Positions 1 to 5,086 of a stretch of DNA of 5,086 nucleotides are shown one piece after another. A program made the translations under genes and the position numbers. Positions within the stretch are counted from its first letter, which is position 1. The number at the start of each line of letters is the position of its first letter. Source of the stretch: Trichodesmium sp. jk18x7bins.61 (lineage in GTDB: Bacteria; Cyanobacteriota; Cyanobacteriia; Cyanobacteriales; Microcoleaceae); assembly GCA_022822685.1 (NCBI GenBank), contig JAJEAQ010000363.1, positions 1 to 5,086 on the forward strand, read 5' to 3'. Under the pieces are notes generated by a model that saw only the letters and a program-made list of their open reading frames with translations, was not told the origin of the DNA and ran no database searches.

Positions 1-61
1 ACTCCACAACCAATGTCATCATTATGAACACATGAGCAGAGTAAAAACTCAGACTAACTAG

Positions 62-96
62 GAGCCGTGATGAGGTGAAAGTCTCACGTCCGGTTC
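62..96 (+). ncRNA. Group II intron domain V (catalytic hairpin)
   Basis: GAGCCG (62-67) pairs with CGGTTC (91-96) including a G-U, and TGAGGT (71-76) pairs with GTCTCA (81-86) around a GAAA tetraloop (77-80). The two-base bulge CG (87-88) and the AGC catalytic triad (63-65) are both present. This is the most conserved element of bacterial group II introns. The hairpin counts 35 bases where 34 is usual; the simplest reading is one unpaired extra base at T68. Confidence 0.88.
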
Positions 97-100
97 TGAA

Positions 101-139
101 GGAGAGGCGCCCCGAATAATATCGGGCGTCGACTCTAAC
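101..139 (+). ncRNA. Group II intron domain VI with branch-point A
   Basis: AGAG (103-106) can pair with CTCT (133-136) and CCCGA (111-115) with TCGGG (122-126), forming the domain VI stem. A132 is left unpaired near the base of the helix, with seven bases between it and the proposed 3' splice site after C139. That is the normal distance for the branch-point adenosine that attacks the 5' splice site. The middle of the helix (107-110 with 127-131) pairs imperfectly. Confidence 0.7.
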
Positions 140-325
140 AATTGCATTTCAAATTCCTGGCAATTGTTTTATTAAATTCAATGTGGGAACCAGGCACGCA
201 GGTCCTTATTCTGATTATGATTTTGTGGATTTTTATAACTTGGAATTGAGTAATACAAATGTGGTAGATCATTTTACTCACGACTTTTTTTGAAAAGTCA
301 TAATATAGAGTTGGAAATTGTCTAG
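140..325 (+). pseudogene. 3' exon: C-terminus of cupin / ureidoglycolate-hydrolase-like protein, frameshifted
   Basis: Directly after the intron a frame opens at 141 and reads IAFQIPGNCFIKFNVGTRHA, then GPYSDYDFVDFYNLELSNTN and VVDHFTHDFF, stopping at TGA 291-293. The pattern of an IP turn, a beta strand, a GT-x-HAGP motif and a DF-x-DFYNLEL strand resembles the C-terminal half of small cupin-fold ureidoglycolate hydrolase-like proteins, where the His would be a metal ligand; Arg in GTRH replaces what I would expect to be Trp. If the T7 run 285-291 is read as eight T, the frame continues as LKSHNIELEIV to TAG 323-325, a convincing natural C-terminus. So this is probably a one-base deletion. 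The N-terminal exon lies left of the window. Coding identity is fairly sure, family assignment is tentative, since it rests on remembered family patterns. Confidence 0.5.
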
Positions 326-434
326 AAAATCGTGAGTAAGTATTAGACATATATTAGCAGAAACTAGATCAGAAAAAATTAAACTTGCTGTCTTCTGCCT
401 TCAGCATAGCTGCCTTTAAACCCAATATCCGTAT

Positions 435-440
435 TATACT
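435..440 (+). promoter_or_regulatory. Possible -10 box upstream of sulfotransferase
   Basis: TATACT lies 46 bases before the chosen ATG, in an AT-rich spacer. No good -35 hexamer sits 16-18 bases upstream, so this is only a candidate. The preceding stretch 388-401 carries two copies of a degenerate heptamer (CTGTCTT, CTGCCTT), a kind of short repeat common in cyanobacterial spacers. Confidence 0.2.
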
Positions 441-473
441 AAGTAAAAACTATCAATCATAATAACAGATTAT

Positions 474-478
474 GGGAG
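474..478 (+). promoter_or_regulatory. Ribosome binding site that decides the sulfotransferase start
   Basis: GGGAG is followed, after eight bases, by the ATG at 487. The earlier in-frame ATG at 472 overlaps this GGGAG and so cannot use it. Starting at 487 gives MLISHRKHFIF, with the nucleotide-binding loop close to the N-terminus as is usual in these sulfotransferases. Confidence 0.6.
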
Positions 479-486
479 TCAAAACC

Positions 487-1190
487 ATGCTTATTAGCCA
501 TAGAAAACATTTCATTTTTACTAAAACTGGAAAAACAGCAGGGACTTCTGTTGAATCTTACTTCGAGCAATATTGTATGCCTGATGGAGAATGGCAGGAA
601 TCTCATCATGGTCGTGACCAGTATGTCTCAGAAGCAGGCATAATAGGGTTTCGGGGCGGGCATATTGCCCAAAGGAAAGCTAACCCAATCTGGTATAACC
701 ACATGCCAGCTAGGGCGATAAGAAACAAAATCGGTCAAGACATCTGGGAGCGTTATTTTAAATTTACAGTAGTTAGAAACCCATTCGATAAATTGATTTC
801 TGGATTCTTCATGTATCAAGATCAGAAACGTAAAAATCCACTACGAATAGACAGACGAAACCCAATACATTTAGTAACAGGGAAGACAGCAGTTGAACGC
901 TTTAGATGTTGGATCGCGAAGGAGGTGAAATTATTGATAGAGACAAGTATTTGATCAATGGGGAAGAGTGTATTGATTACTTTATTCGCTTTGAGAACTT
1001 GCATGAAGGCATAAAACATGTATGCGAACATCTTTCAATTCCCTTTGAACCTGCACGCATTCCTGAATTCCACAAAGGAATAAGAGATTGCACAATACCA
1101 ATTCGGGAGTATTACAATCATGAGACAGAGCAGATCGTCAGAAAGAAATATGCCTGGGAACTCAATAGATTTGGTTATGATTTACTCTAG
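487..1190 (+). pseudogene. Sulfotransferase family protein (Sulfotransfer_2-like), one frameshift
   Basis: Predicted to move a sulfuryl group from PAPS to a hydroxyl or amine acceptor, probably a glycan or lipid; the acceptor is unknown. The first part reads FIFTKTGKTAGTSVESYF, which fits the 5'-phosphosulfate-binding loop, and later FTVVRNPFDKLISGFF, which fits the 3'-phosphate-binding motif (Arg, then Ser). The frame breaks at about 913-917: after TGG-AT the continuation is CGC-GAA-GGA-GGT in the next frame (REGGEIIDRDKYL), needing one base that is absent here. Unrepaired translation ends at 952-954. The second part contains INGEECIDYFIRFENLHEGI, a typical C-terminal stretch, and ends in NRFGYDLL. 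Joined, about 235 residues, near full family length. No homopolymer lies at the break. It may be a recent pseudogene, a sequencing error, or (less likely) recoded. Confidence 0.75.
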
Positions 1191-1229
1191 TGGGGTAGGG
1201 CATGAGTCTACCTACCGTTGTTCATTTGA

Positions 1230-1368
1230 ATTACTAAAACCACGCAATTTTATAGCTTTAGATGGTAAAAATTTATTTGATGCGATTAGAAAAAAGACTA
1301 GAGTTAAATATGTCTTTTCTCGTGGTACATTATTAGTACGAACTATACCAGAAAAAAATAAAACTTGA
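1230..1368 (+). pseudogene. C-terminal remnant of cytosine-deaminase-like amidohydrolase
   Basis: A frame ending at TGA 1366-1368 reads KPRNFIALDGKNLFDAIRKK then TRVKYVFSRGTLLVRTIPEK. This matches the tail of CodA-type metal-dependent amidohydrolases, where a strand ending in an acidic residue is followed by a helix (FDAIR), then V-x-Y-x-x-R-G-x-L/V and T-x-P-E/A before the stop. These enzymes deaminate cytosine or related bases. Only about 45 residues remain; all metal ligands and catalytic residues would have been upstream, where the sulfotransferase gene now sits. The same frame runs back into that gene (to 1120) only by chance. No start codon or binding site serves it. The left limit is approximate. 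An allied amidohydrolase subfamily is possible. Confidence 0.55.
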
Positions 1369-1390
1369 TTGACAAATTAGTGTCTTTTCG

Positions 1391-1903
1391 GGTGGATAGT
1401 TCCCGGTGTAGCGTCAAAAACTTCTATGATATTGCAGGTATAACCACCCTCGCTGGAGCCAAAATCAACTTTGCATTTGGATAATTTACGCACCCGTCCC
1501 CAAGATTTCGAGCCAGCAACTCGCGATCGCTTTTTGGCAGGTGCTTTAATTCCCGCAGATTGGTATATCCAAGCTCAACGTTTCCGTCCTTGCTTGGTAT
1601 CAAGGTGGCGTTGAGTAAATATTCAAGGAAGTAGATATTATTCTTGCTCCTACTACTCCTTGTGTTGCTCCCCTATTGGGGCAGGAAAAAATGATTATTG
1701 GTGGGGAGGAGGTGTTAGTGCGTCCAAATTTGGGTTTGTATACTCAATCTTTATCTTTGATTGGGCTGCCAGTTTTGTCAGTTCCGCTCCGGCGCACTAA
1801 TGGCTGACCTTTGGGGGTGCAGATTATTGCTGCATCCCATCGCGAAGTTGTGATTTTACGAGTAGCAGCAATGTTAGAAAAGCCTGGAATTATATCATGT
1901 TGA
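1391..1903 (+). pseudogene. AtzE-family amidase remnant, internally deleted
   Basis: Pieces of an amidase-signature enzyme (amide to acid plus ammonia) in three frames. Near 1398-1412, IVPGVA; from 1413, VKNFYDIAGITTLAGAKIN, the N-terminal part with the Lys expected to belong to the Ser-cisSer-Lys triad. At about 1455-1475 it jumps to the C-terminal part: LHLDNLRTRPQDF, PATRDRFLAGALIPADWY (to about 1590), then after a further frameshift VDIILAPTTPCVAPLLG, GLYTQSLSLIGLPVLSVPL and IIAASHREVVILRVAAMLEK, ending at TGA 1901-1903. The middle, including the GSS serine loop, is missing; by family length of about 450 residues some 600-700 bases are gone. In-frame stops occur at TAA 1616-1618 and TGA 1805-1807. 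It cannot be functional. A HIP1 octamer lies at 1523-1530. Confidence 0.8.
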
Positions 1904-1905
1904 GC

Positions 1906-1921
1906 CTGTCGCCGACATGAA
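1906..1921. repeat. 16-bp inverted repeat, left copy
   Basis: CTGTCGCCGACATGAA occurs here and as its exact reverse complement at 3880-3895. The two copies bracket the ilvD pseudogene. The core TGTCGCCGACA is itself an odd palindrome around one central base, so each copy could be a small hairpin or protein site. Confidence 0.7.
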
Positions 1922-1979
1922 TCGGATCATTAGTTATAACAAGCCTTGATCCCTACAACTTCTATTTTATCCCCCCTAA

Positions 1980-1998
1980 CCCCCCTTGTCAAGGGGGG
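1980..1998. repeat. C/G-run hairpin, common cyanobacterial spacer type
   Basis: CCCCCCTT (1980-1987) pairs with AAGGGGGG (1991-1998) around a three-base loop, and is preceded by another C6 run at 1971-1976 joined by TAA. This kind of C-run/G-run element recurs in many cyanobacterial spacers. It lies about 140 bases beyond the ilvD stop and could act as a strong RNA stem on either strand, but neither side has a following T tract, so I do not call it an intrinsic terminator. Confidence 0.6.
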
Positions 1999-2135
1999 AG
2001 TCAAGGAAACCATGCTTTGCTCTTCCCTCTTCAAATAAAAAATGCAGTATCTTCCTTTTGCCGTTATTTATTTATAAGTATTCAGCCGAACATTATATGA
2101 GAAGTGCCTGGCTAGAACTGGCGTACGAGCGCGAA

Positions 2136-3808
2136 TCACCCAGCGTCAGTTACTGCTCCAACACTGCTCGAAGATACTAACTTAGCATATTTTGCCAATA
2201 CACCTCTTGTATATCGAGGTGCTTGTGGCTGCCATGCTTGGCGACGCTGTTGCATTTCCTGATCCGAAATATTTAACTGGAGTAAACGCTTCTGAGCATT
2301 AATAGTAATCATATCTCCTTCTTTAATTAGGGCGATCGCTCCACCTACTGCTGCTTCTGGAGCTACATGACCAACTACCATACCATAAGTACCACCATAA
2401 AACCTACCATCAGTAATCAATCCGACTGTATCTCCTAAACCAGCACCAATAATAGCTGAAGTTGGCGCTAGCATTTCTCCCATTCCTGGCCTGCCTTTTT
2501 GCTCTTCATAACGAACTACAATAATATCACCTGCTTGAATTTTGCCTGCTAATATTGCCTCTAAGCAGTCTTCCTCTGATTCAAATACTTTTGCAGGACC
2601 AGTTATTTCTGGTTTCTTAACTCCTGTAACCTTAGCCACACCTCCTTCCGTTGCTAGGTTTCCCTTTAAAATCACTAGGTGTCCTTGAGAATACAATGGA
2701 TTATCCCAAGAGCGAATCACTTCTTGATTTGGAGGTGGTTCTGAAGGTACATTTGCCAGCTGTTCTGCGATTGTGTTACCAATTATAGTTAAAGCATCTG
2801 GGTGGAGTAAATTATATTCCAATAGCATTTTCATTACTAAAGGAATACCACTAGCTTTATGTAAATCTGTTGTGACATATTTGCCACTTGGTTTGAGAGC
2901 GCATAACACTGGTACTCGTGCCCGAATAGTTTCAAAATCATCAATAGATAATTCCACATCAGCAGCATGAGCAATAGCTAGTAAGTGCAGTACTGCATTA
3001 GTATAACCCAGAAAATTACCGAAATTGCGTTTTCCATAGCTTTACGAGTAATAATTTGACGAGGTATAATTTGTTTACGGATAGCTTCTACTAAAACATG
3101 GGCTGATTTTTCAGTGCTATCAGCTTTTTCCCCATCTTCTGCTGCCATTGTTGAGGAGTACATGAGACTCATACCCATTGCCTCAAAGGCTGAAGACATA
3201 GTATTTGCAGTATCCATTCCGCCACAGGAGCCTGCACCAGGGTAAGCTCTTCGTTCAACTTCTGCTAGCTCTGTTTCGTCAATTTTTCCAGCGCTGTATT
3301 CTCCTACTGCTTCAAAAGCACTCACAATAGTTAAGTCTTTGCCGTTATAATTGCCTGGTTTAATAGTACCCCCGTAGACGAAGATAGCAGGGATGTTCAT
3401 GGGAGCGATCGCTATCATTGCTCCTGACATATTTTTATCCCATCCACCAATAGCCAGAACACCATCCATGCTTTAGCCCTTACAAACTGTTTCAATAGAG
3501 TCAGCAATCACTTCTCTAGAAACCAGGGAATATTTCATCCCCTCAGTACCCATAGAAATACCATCACTAATGGTAATCGTGCCAAATATCTGTGGCATTG
3601 CTCCAGCTTGTTTGGCTCCAGCCATAGCACGCATGGCAAAATCGTTAATGCCCATATTACAGGGCGTTATAGTGCTATGGGCGTTGGCAACTCCAATTAT
3701 AGGTTTAATAAAGTCTGAACCTTCAAAACCTACAGCTCTTAGCATAGCTCAGTTAGGAGTACAACGTTCTCCTTGAGTCACTAATTGGCTTCTTACATTC
3801 TCTGGCAT
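2136..3808 (-). pseudogene. ilvD: Dihydroxy-acid dehydratase pseudogene
   Basis: IlvD dehydrates 2,3-dihydroxy-3-methylbutanoate and its valerate homologue to the 2-keto acids, the third step of valine/isoleucine synthesis. The whole gene is recognisable from MPENVRSQLVTQGER at 3808 to SSSVGAVTDAG at 2139; restored length is about 559 residues, normal for the family. Defects: TGA at 3749-3751 (codon 20, between PN and AMLRAVGF), TAA at 3473-3475 (codon 112, in CKG-stop-SMDG where Gln is usual), and a net 7-nt loss near 3007-3018 in the VIMALGGSTNAV region, which shifts the frame. The [2Fe-2S] ligands are present at TPCN (residue 50) and GSCGGM (195), but the middle one, GGCDKNMPG, reads GGWDKNMSG (residue 123, codon TGG). 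The PTS loop with its active-site Ser is kept (about 2455-2470). A reinitiated fragment would still lack the cluster ligand. Confidence 0.9.
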
Positions 3809-3860
3809 AGTATTTTCTGGCTGTAATGTATTATGTTTTTGATTTTCTCATAAGATCTAA

Positions 3861-3875
3861 ATGAAATAATTTCAT
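3861..3875. promoter_or_regulatory. Perfect 15-bp dyad upstream of ilvD
   Basis: ATGAAAT and ATTTCAT flank one central A, a perfect 7-bp inverted repeat about 53 bases before the ilvD ATG. It has the form of an operator half-site pair, or of a very short hairpin. It does not match the NtcA consensus (GTA-N8-TAC), and no regulator can be named. AT-rich dyads of this size do arise by chance. Confidence 0.3.
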
Positions 3876-3879
3876 CCTT

Positions 3880-3895
3880 TTCATGTCGGCGACAG
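3880..3895. repeat. 16-bp inverted repeat, right copy
   Basis: TTCATGTCGGCGACAG is the exact reverse complement of 1906-1921. The bases on either side do not match between copies, and I see no flanking target-site duplication. Confidence 0.7.
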
Positions 3896-4415
3896 CCGAA
3901 AATCAACTCCTAATGGCTCTTTGAGTTTGAATCGTTTCAACTCTCACAGCAGCAAAATTCTCCTAGATTGACATTAAAGACGGTTGAATATCCAGAGCTT
4001 CCCTGAACAGCATTCGAGATGGGGTAGGATTCACCACACTCGGTATCCATCCTTCCCAACTGCCCAATTTATCCCAAAGTGAAATTTTGATTGTGGGGCA
4101 ACTCCGGCTCCTCAGCTCAGAGACTGTTTATCAAGTAAATATTAGGATAACTAGAGTGTTTAATTCTGATAGCCAGTGGCAGGCAACCAAAATTATGATG
4201 AGTACAAGGAAATATTGAGCCCTCACCCATCCTACGCCAGAATTTAATCTGAGGCGTGACAAACCATCTCTCAAGAATTCAGAATTTAATTTTGGATCTT
4301 GACCACTGAATTATTTCTTGATACATTAAAGTACAGAAATCATCAATTTATCTAGCTTTTGACTTTTGACTTGGAAATTACTTTGGATATTGGTCCGAGT
4401 AATGTCTGACTTTAA

Positions 4416-4439
4416 ATAGAAAATAGAAAATAGAAAATA
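4416..4439. repeat. Heptamer tandem repeat (ATAGAAA)x3
   Basis: Three exact ATAGAAA units (4416-4422, 4423-4429, 4430-4436) plus ATA. Short tandem repeats with a seven-base period are typical of heterocyst-forming cyanobacterial spacers. This array ends 16 bases before the pentapeptide-repeat gene, so copy-number change could alter its promoter or leader. Confidence 0.85.
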
Positions 4440-4455
4440 CTTTGAGACAGATCAA

Positions 4456-4767
4456 ATGGAGGTTGAGGAACTTCAGAAGCTATATGCAACAGGAGAAAGA
4501 AATTTTCAAGGTATTACCCTAGTCGGATTAGATTTAAAAGGTATTACCCTTGCAGAAGTAAATTTAACAGGATCTGACTTAAGTAATGCTAACTTTACAA
4601 GAGCTAATCTTAGTAATGTGATATTAACCGATGCTAACCTCAGTGGAGTCAATCTCAGAGAGGCAGATTTAGGGGATGCTTCTTTAACTCCCCCAGCCAA
4701 AAAAACAAGCCCCCTCCCAATCAAATCGCCTCAGAATCACAGCCCCAGACACACATCAAGTACCTAA
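4456..4767 (+). CDS. Short pentapeptide-repeat protein
   Basis: A 103-residue protein. Residues 1-15 (MEVEELQKLYATGER) are the short helical cap often seen in front of cyanobacterial pentapeptide repeats. From residue 16 to about 78 there are roughly 13 A(D/N)Lxx-type units, with Leu or Phe at every fifth position (17, 22, 27 and so on to 77), predicting about three coils of a right-handed quadrilateral beta-helix. A 13-bp DNA repeat (4508-4520 and 4538-4550) reflects internal duplication. No signal peptide or membrane segment. The repeat register stops abruptly at SLTPP and a Pro/Ser/Thr/His tail follows, encoded by C- and A-rich DNA unlike the rest; the protein may be a truncated version of a longer one. 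The ribosome binding site is weak (GAG at 4444-4446). Function unknown; such proteins are usually binding scaffolds. Confidence 0.75.
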   Translation: MEVEELQKLYATGERNFQGITLVGLDLKGITLAEVNLTGSDLSNANFTRANLSNVILTDANLSGVNLREADLGDASLTPPAKKTSPLPIKSPQNHSPRHTSST

Positions 4768-4880
4768 CAGACATGATCATAAAACCCACTCCAAACAACC
4801 AAACAACCAACACACAAACACAAACTCAAACCCCATAAACACCCTTCATGTAGGGAGGTCCCTCAAAAAAATCACCATTT

Positions 4881-4914
4881 TTAGGAGTTAGGAGTTAGGA
4901 ATTAGGAATTAGGG
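4881..4914. repeat. Heptamer tandem repeat (TTAGGAR)x4 plus TTAGGG
   Basis: Units TTAGGAG, TTAGGAG, TTAGGAA, TTAGGAA, then TTAGGG. Period seven, as in cyanobacterial short tandemly repeated repetitive sequences. All units are G-rich on the plus strand. Confidence 0.85.
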
Positions 4915-4976
4915 AAAGAGCAGTCGGCGCTCTCAATAGCCGAACTACTGGTAGGGCAGAAGGGGAGAGAATTAGC

Positions 4977-5011
4977 CCCAAATCCCTACTCCCTACTCCC
5001 AATTCCCATAC
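4977..5011. repeat. Heptamer tandem repeat (CCCNNNN)x5, opposite sense
   Basis: Units CCCAAAT, CCCTACT, CCCTACT, CCCAATT, CCCATAC. Period seven with an invariant CCC. Its reverse complement reads GGG-rich heptamers, so it forms an imperfect inverted pair with the array at 4881-4914 across 62 bases. Confidence 0.8.
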
Positions 5012-5086
5012 TAACTAGCTCAAAATAACCACAAAGCAATATAAATCAGCAGAAACATCTCACTAGAATCAAGGCACACCCACACC

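Larger units (their letters stand above)
1..139 (+). mobile_element. Group II intron, 3' end only (cut by window edge)
   Basis: The right end of a self-splicing group II intron, a ribozyme retroelement. The sequence shows a canonical domain V followed by a domain VI hairpin with a bulged adenosine, and the segment ends in the usual purine-A-pyrimidine form (AAC at 137-139). Bases 1-61 would be the end of domain IV and the joiner; I see no recognisable part of the intron-encoded reverse transcriptase in them, so that gene, if present, lies left of the window. The reading frame that resumes right after 139 looks like a protein C-terminus on the same strand, which suits an intron sitting inside a gene. 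Whether the copy still splices or moves cannot be told without its 5' part. Confidence 0.85.
3809..4455. other. 647-base spacer without a gene
   Basis: No convincing reading frame on either strand. It holds the dyad at 3861-3875, the inverted-repeat copy at 3880-3895, a stretch around 3995-4055 that on the minus strand looks faintly like the conserved middle of 5S rRNA, a hairpin at 4234-4257 (ACGCC-AGA, six-base loop, TCT-GA-GGCGT), an 11-bp direct repeat CAGAATTTAAT at 4238-4248 and 4280-4290, two TTTTGAC heptamers at 4357-4370 and the ATAGAAA heptamers at 4416-4439. No tRNA seen. Confidence 0.6.
4768..5086. other. Gene-free right end, low-complexity and repeat-rich
   Basis: No coding frame is supported. 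It contains a 74-base stretch with no G on the plus strand (4776-4849), a small perfect hairpin AGGGA-GG-TCCCT (4852-4863), an all-AT hairpin AAAAAT-CACC-ATTTTT (4867-4882), two heptamer arrays of opposite sense (4881-4914 and 4977-5011), and an unremarkable AT-rich end from 5012. Neither hairpin is followed by a proper T tract, although together they might slow polymerase after the pentapeptide gene. Confidence 0.6.

Noticed and set aside
135..350. Open frame of 71 codons on the minus strand
   Set aside because: It overlaps the 3' end of the intron and runs antisense to the protein-like exon; its product has no recognisable motif.
628..1031. Two minus-strand open frames opposite the sulfotransferase
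   Set aside because: They are antisense shadows of a gene whose plus-strand translation carries clear family motifs.
1980..1998. Intrinsic terminator for ilvD or the amidase
   Set aside because: The stem is strong but no T tract follows on either strand; the form is that of a common dispersed cyanobacterial spacer element.
1986..2180. Plus-strand frame of 64 codons past the C/G hairpin
   Set aside because: It starts inside the hairpin region, overlaps the 3' end of ilvD on the opposite strand, has no ribosome binding site and no family resemblance.
3968..3991. TTGACA at 3968-3973 as a promoter -35
   Set aside because: No good -10 hexamer lies 16-18 bases downstream and no gene follows on the plus strand for over 450 bases.
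3809..4455. tRNA gene or insertion sequence in the long spacer
   Set aside because: I found no cloverleaf with a TTCGA-type arm and no transposase text on either strand.
4506..4724. Minus-strand frame opposite the pentapeptide gene
   Set aside because: Periodic leucine-rich translation is the antisense image of the five-residue repeat.
4881..5011. CRISPR array or telomere-like TTAGGG repeat
   Set aside because: The repeats are contiguous seven-base units without spacers; the single TTAGGG is a variant unit of the heptamer array.

Overview
The window looks like cyanobacterial DNA, probably from a filamentous, heterocyst-forming lineage. Three HIP1 octamers (GCGATCGC at 1523-1530, 2332-2339 and 3405-3412), heptameric short tandem repeats in the spacers, a pentapeptide-repeat protein and a group II intron tail all point that way. 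This is inference from style; there is no marker gene. Nearly every recognisable gene is broken, which would suit a genome in reductive decay (a plant-symbiont type such as 'Nostoc azollae' is one possibility, not shown). Low-quality sequence could explain the single-base indels, but not the large deletion in atzE or the several substitutions in ilvD.

Layout. 1-139 (+): 3' end of a group II intron with domains V and VI. 140-325 (+): its 3' exon, the C-terminus of a cupin / ureidoglycolate-hydrolase-like protein, with a one-base frameshift in a T7 run. 487-1190 (+): a sulfotransferase-family gene of near-normal length with one frameshift near 915. About 1230-1368 (+): C-terminal remnant of a cytosine-deaminase-like amidohydrolase. 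About 1391-1903 (+): remnant of an AtzE-family amidase with a large internal deletion, frameshifts and two stops. 2136-3808 (-): complete-length but dead ilvD (dihydroxy-acid dehydratase) with two nonsense codons, a 7-nt net deletion and loss of one [Fe-S] cysteine. 4456-4767 (+): short, intact pentapeptide-repeat protein. The rest is repeat-rich spacer: a 16-bp inverted repeat flanking ilvD, a C/G hairpin, heptamer arrays, and a 74-nt stretch without G.

How it fits together. The cupin exon, the deaminase remnant and the amidase remnant lie on the same strand and belong to families that act on ureides, nucleobases and amides. They may be relics of one nitrogen-salvage cluster, with the sulfotransferase inserted among them or a later neighbour. 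ilvD is the third enzyme of the branched-chain amino-acid pathway, so an intact copy should exist elsewhere unless the host is auxotrophic. I see no coherent undescribed system here; the value of the window is as a record of stepwise gene decay, plus some odd low-complexity DNA at its right end.
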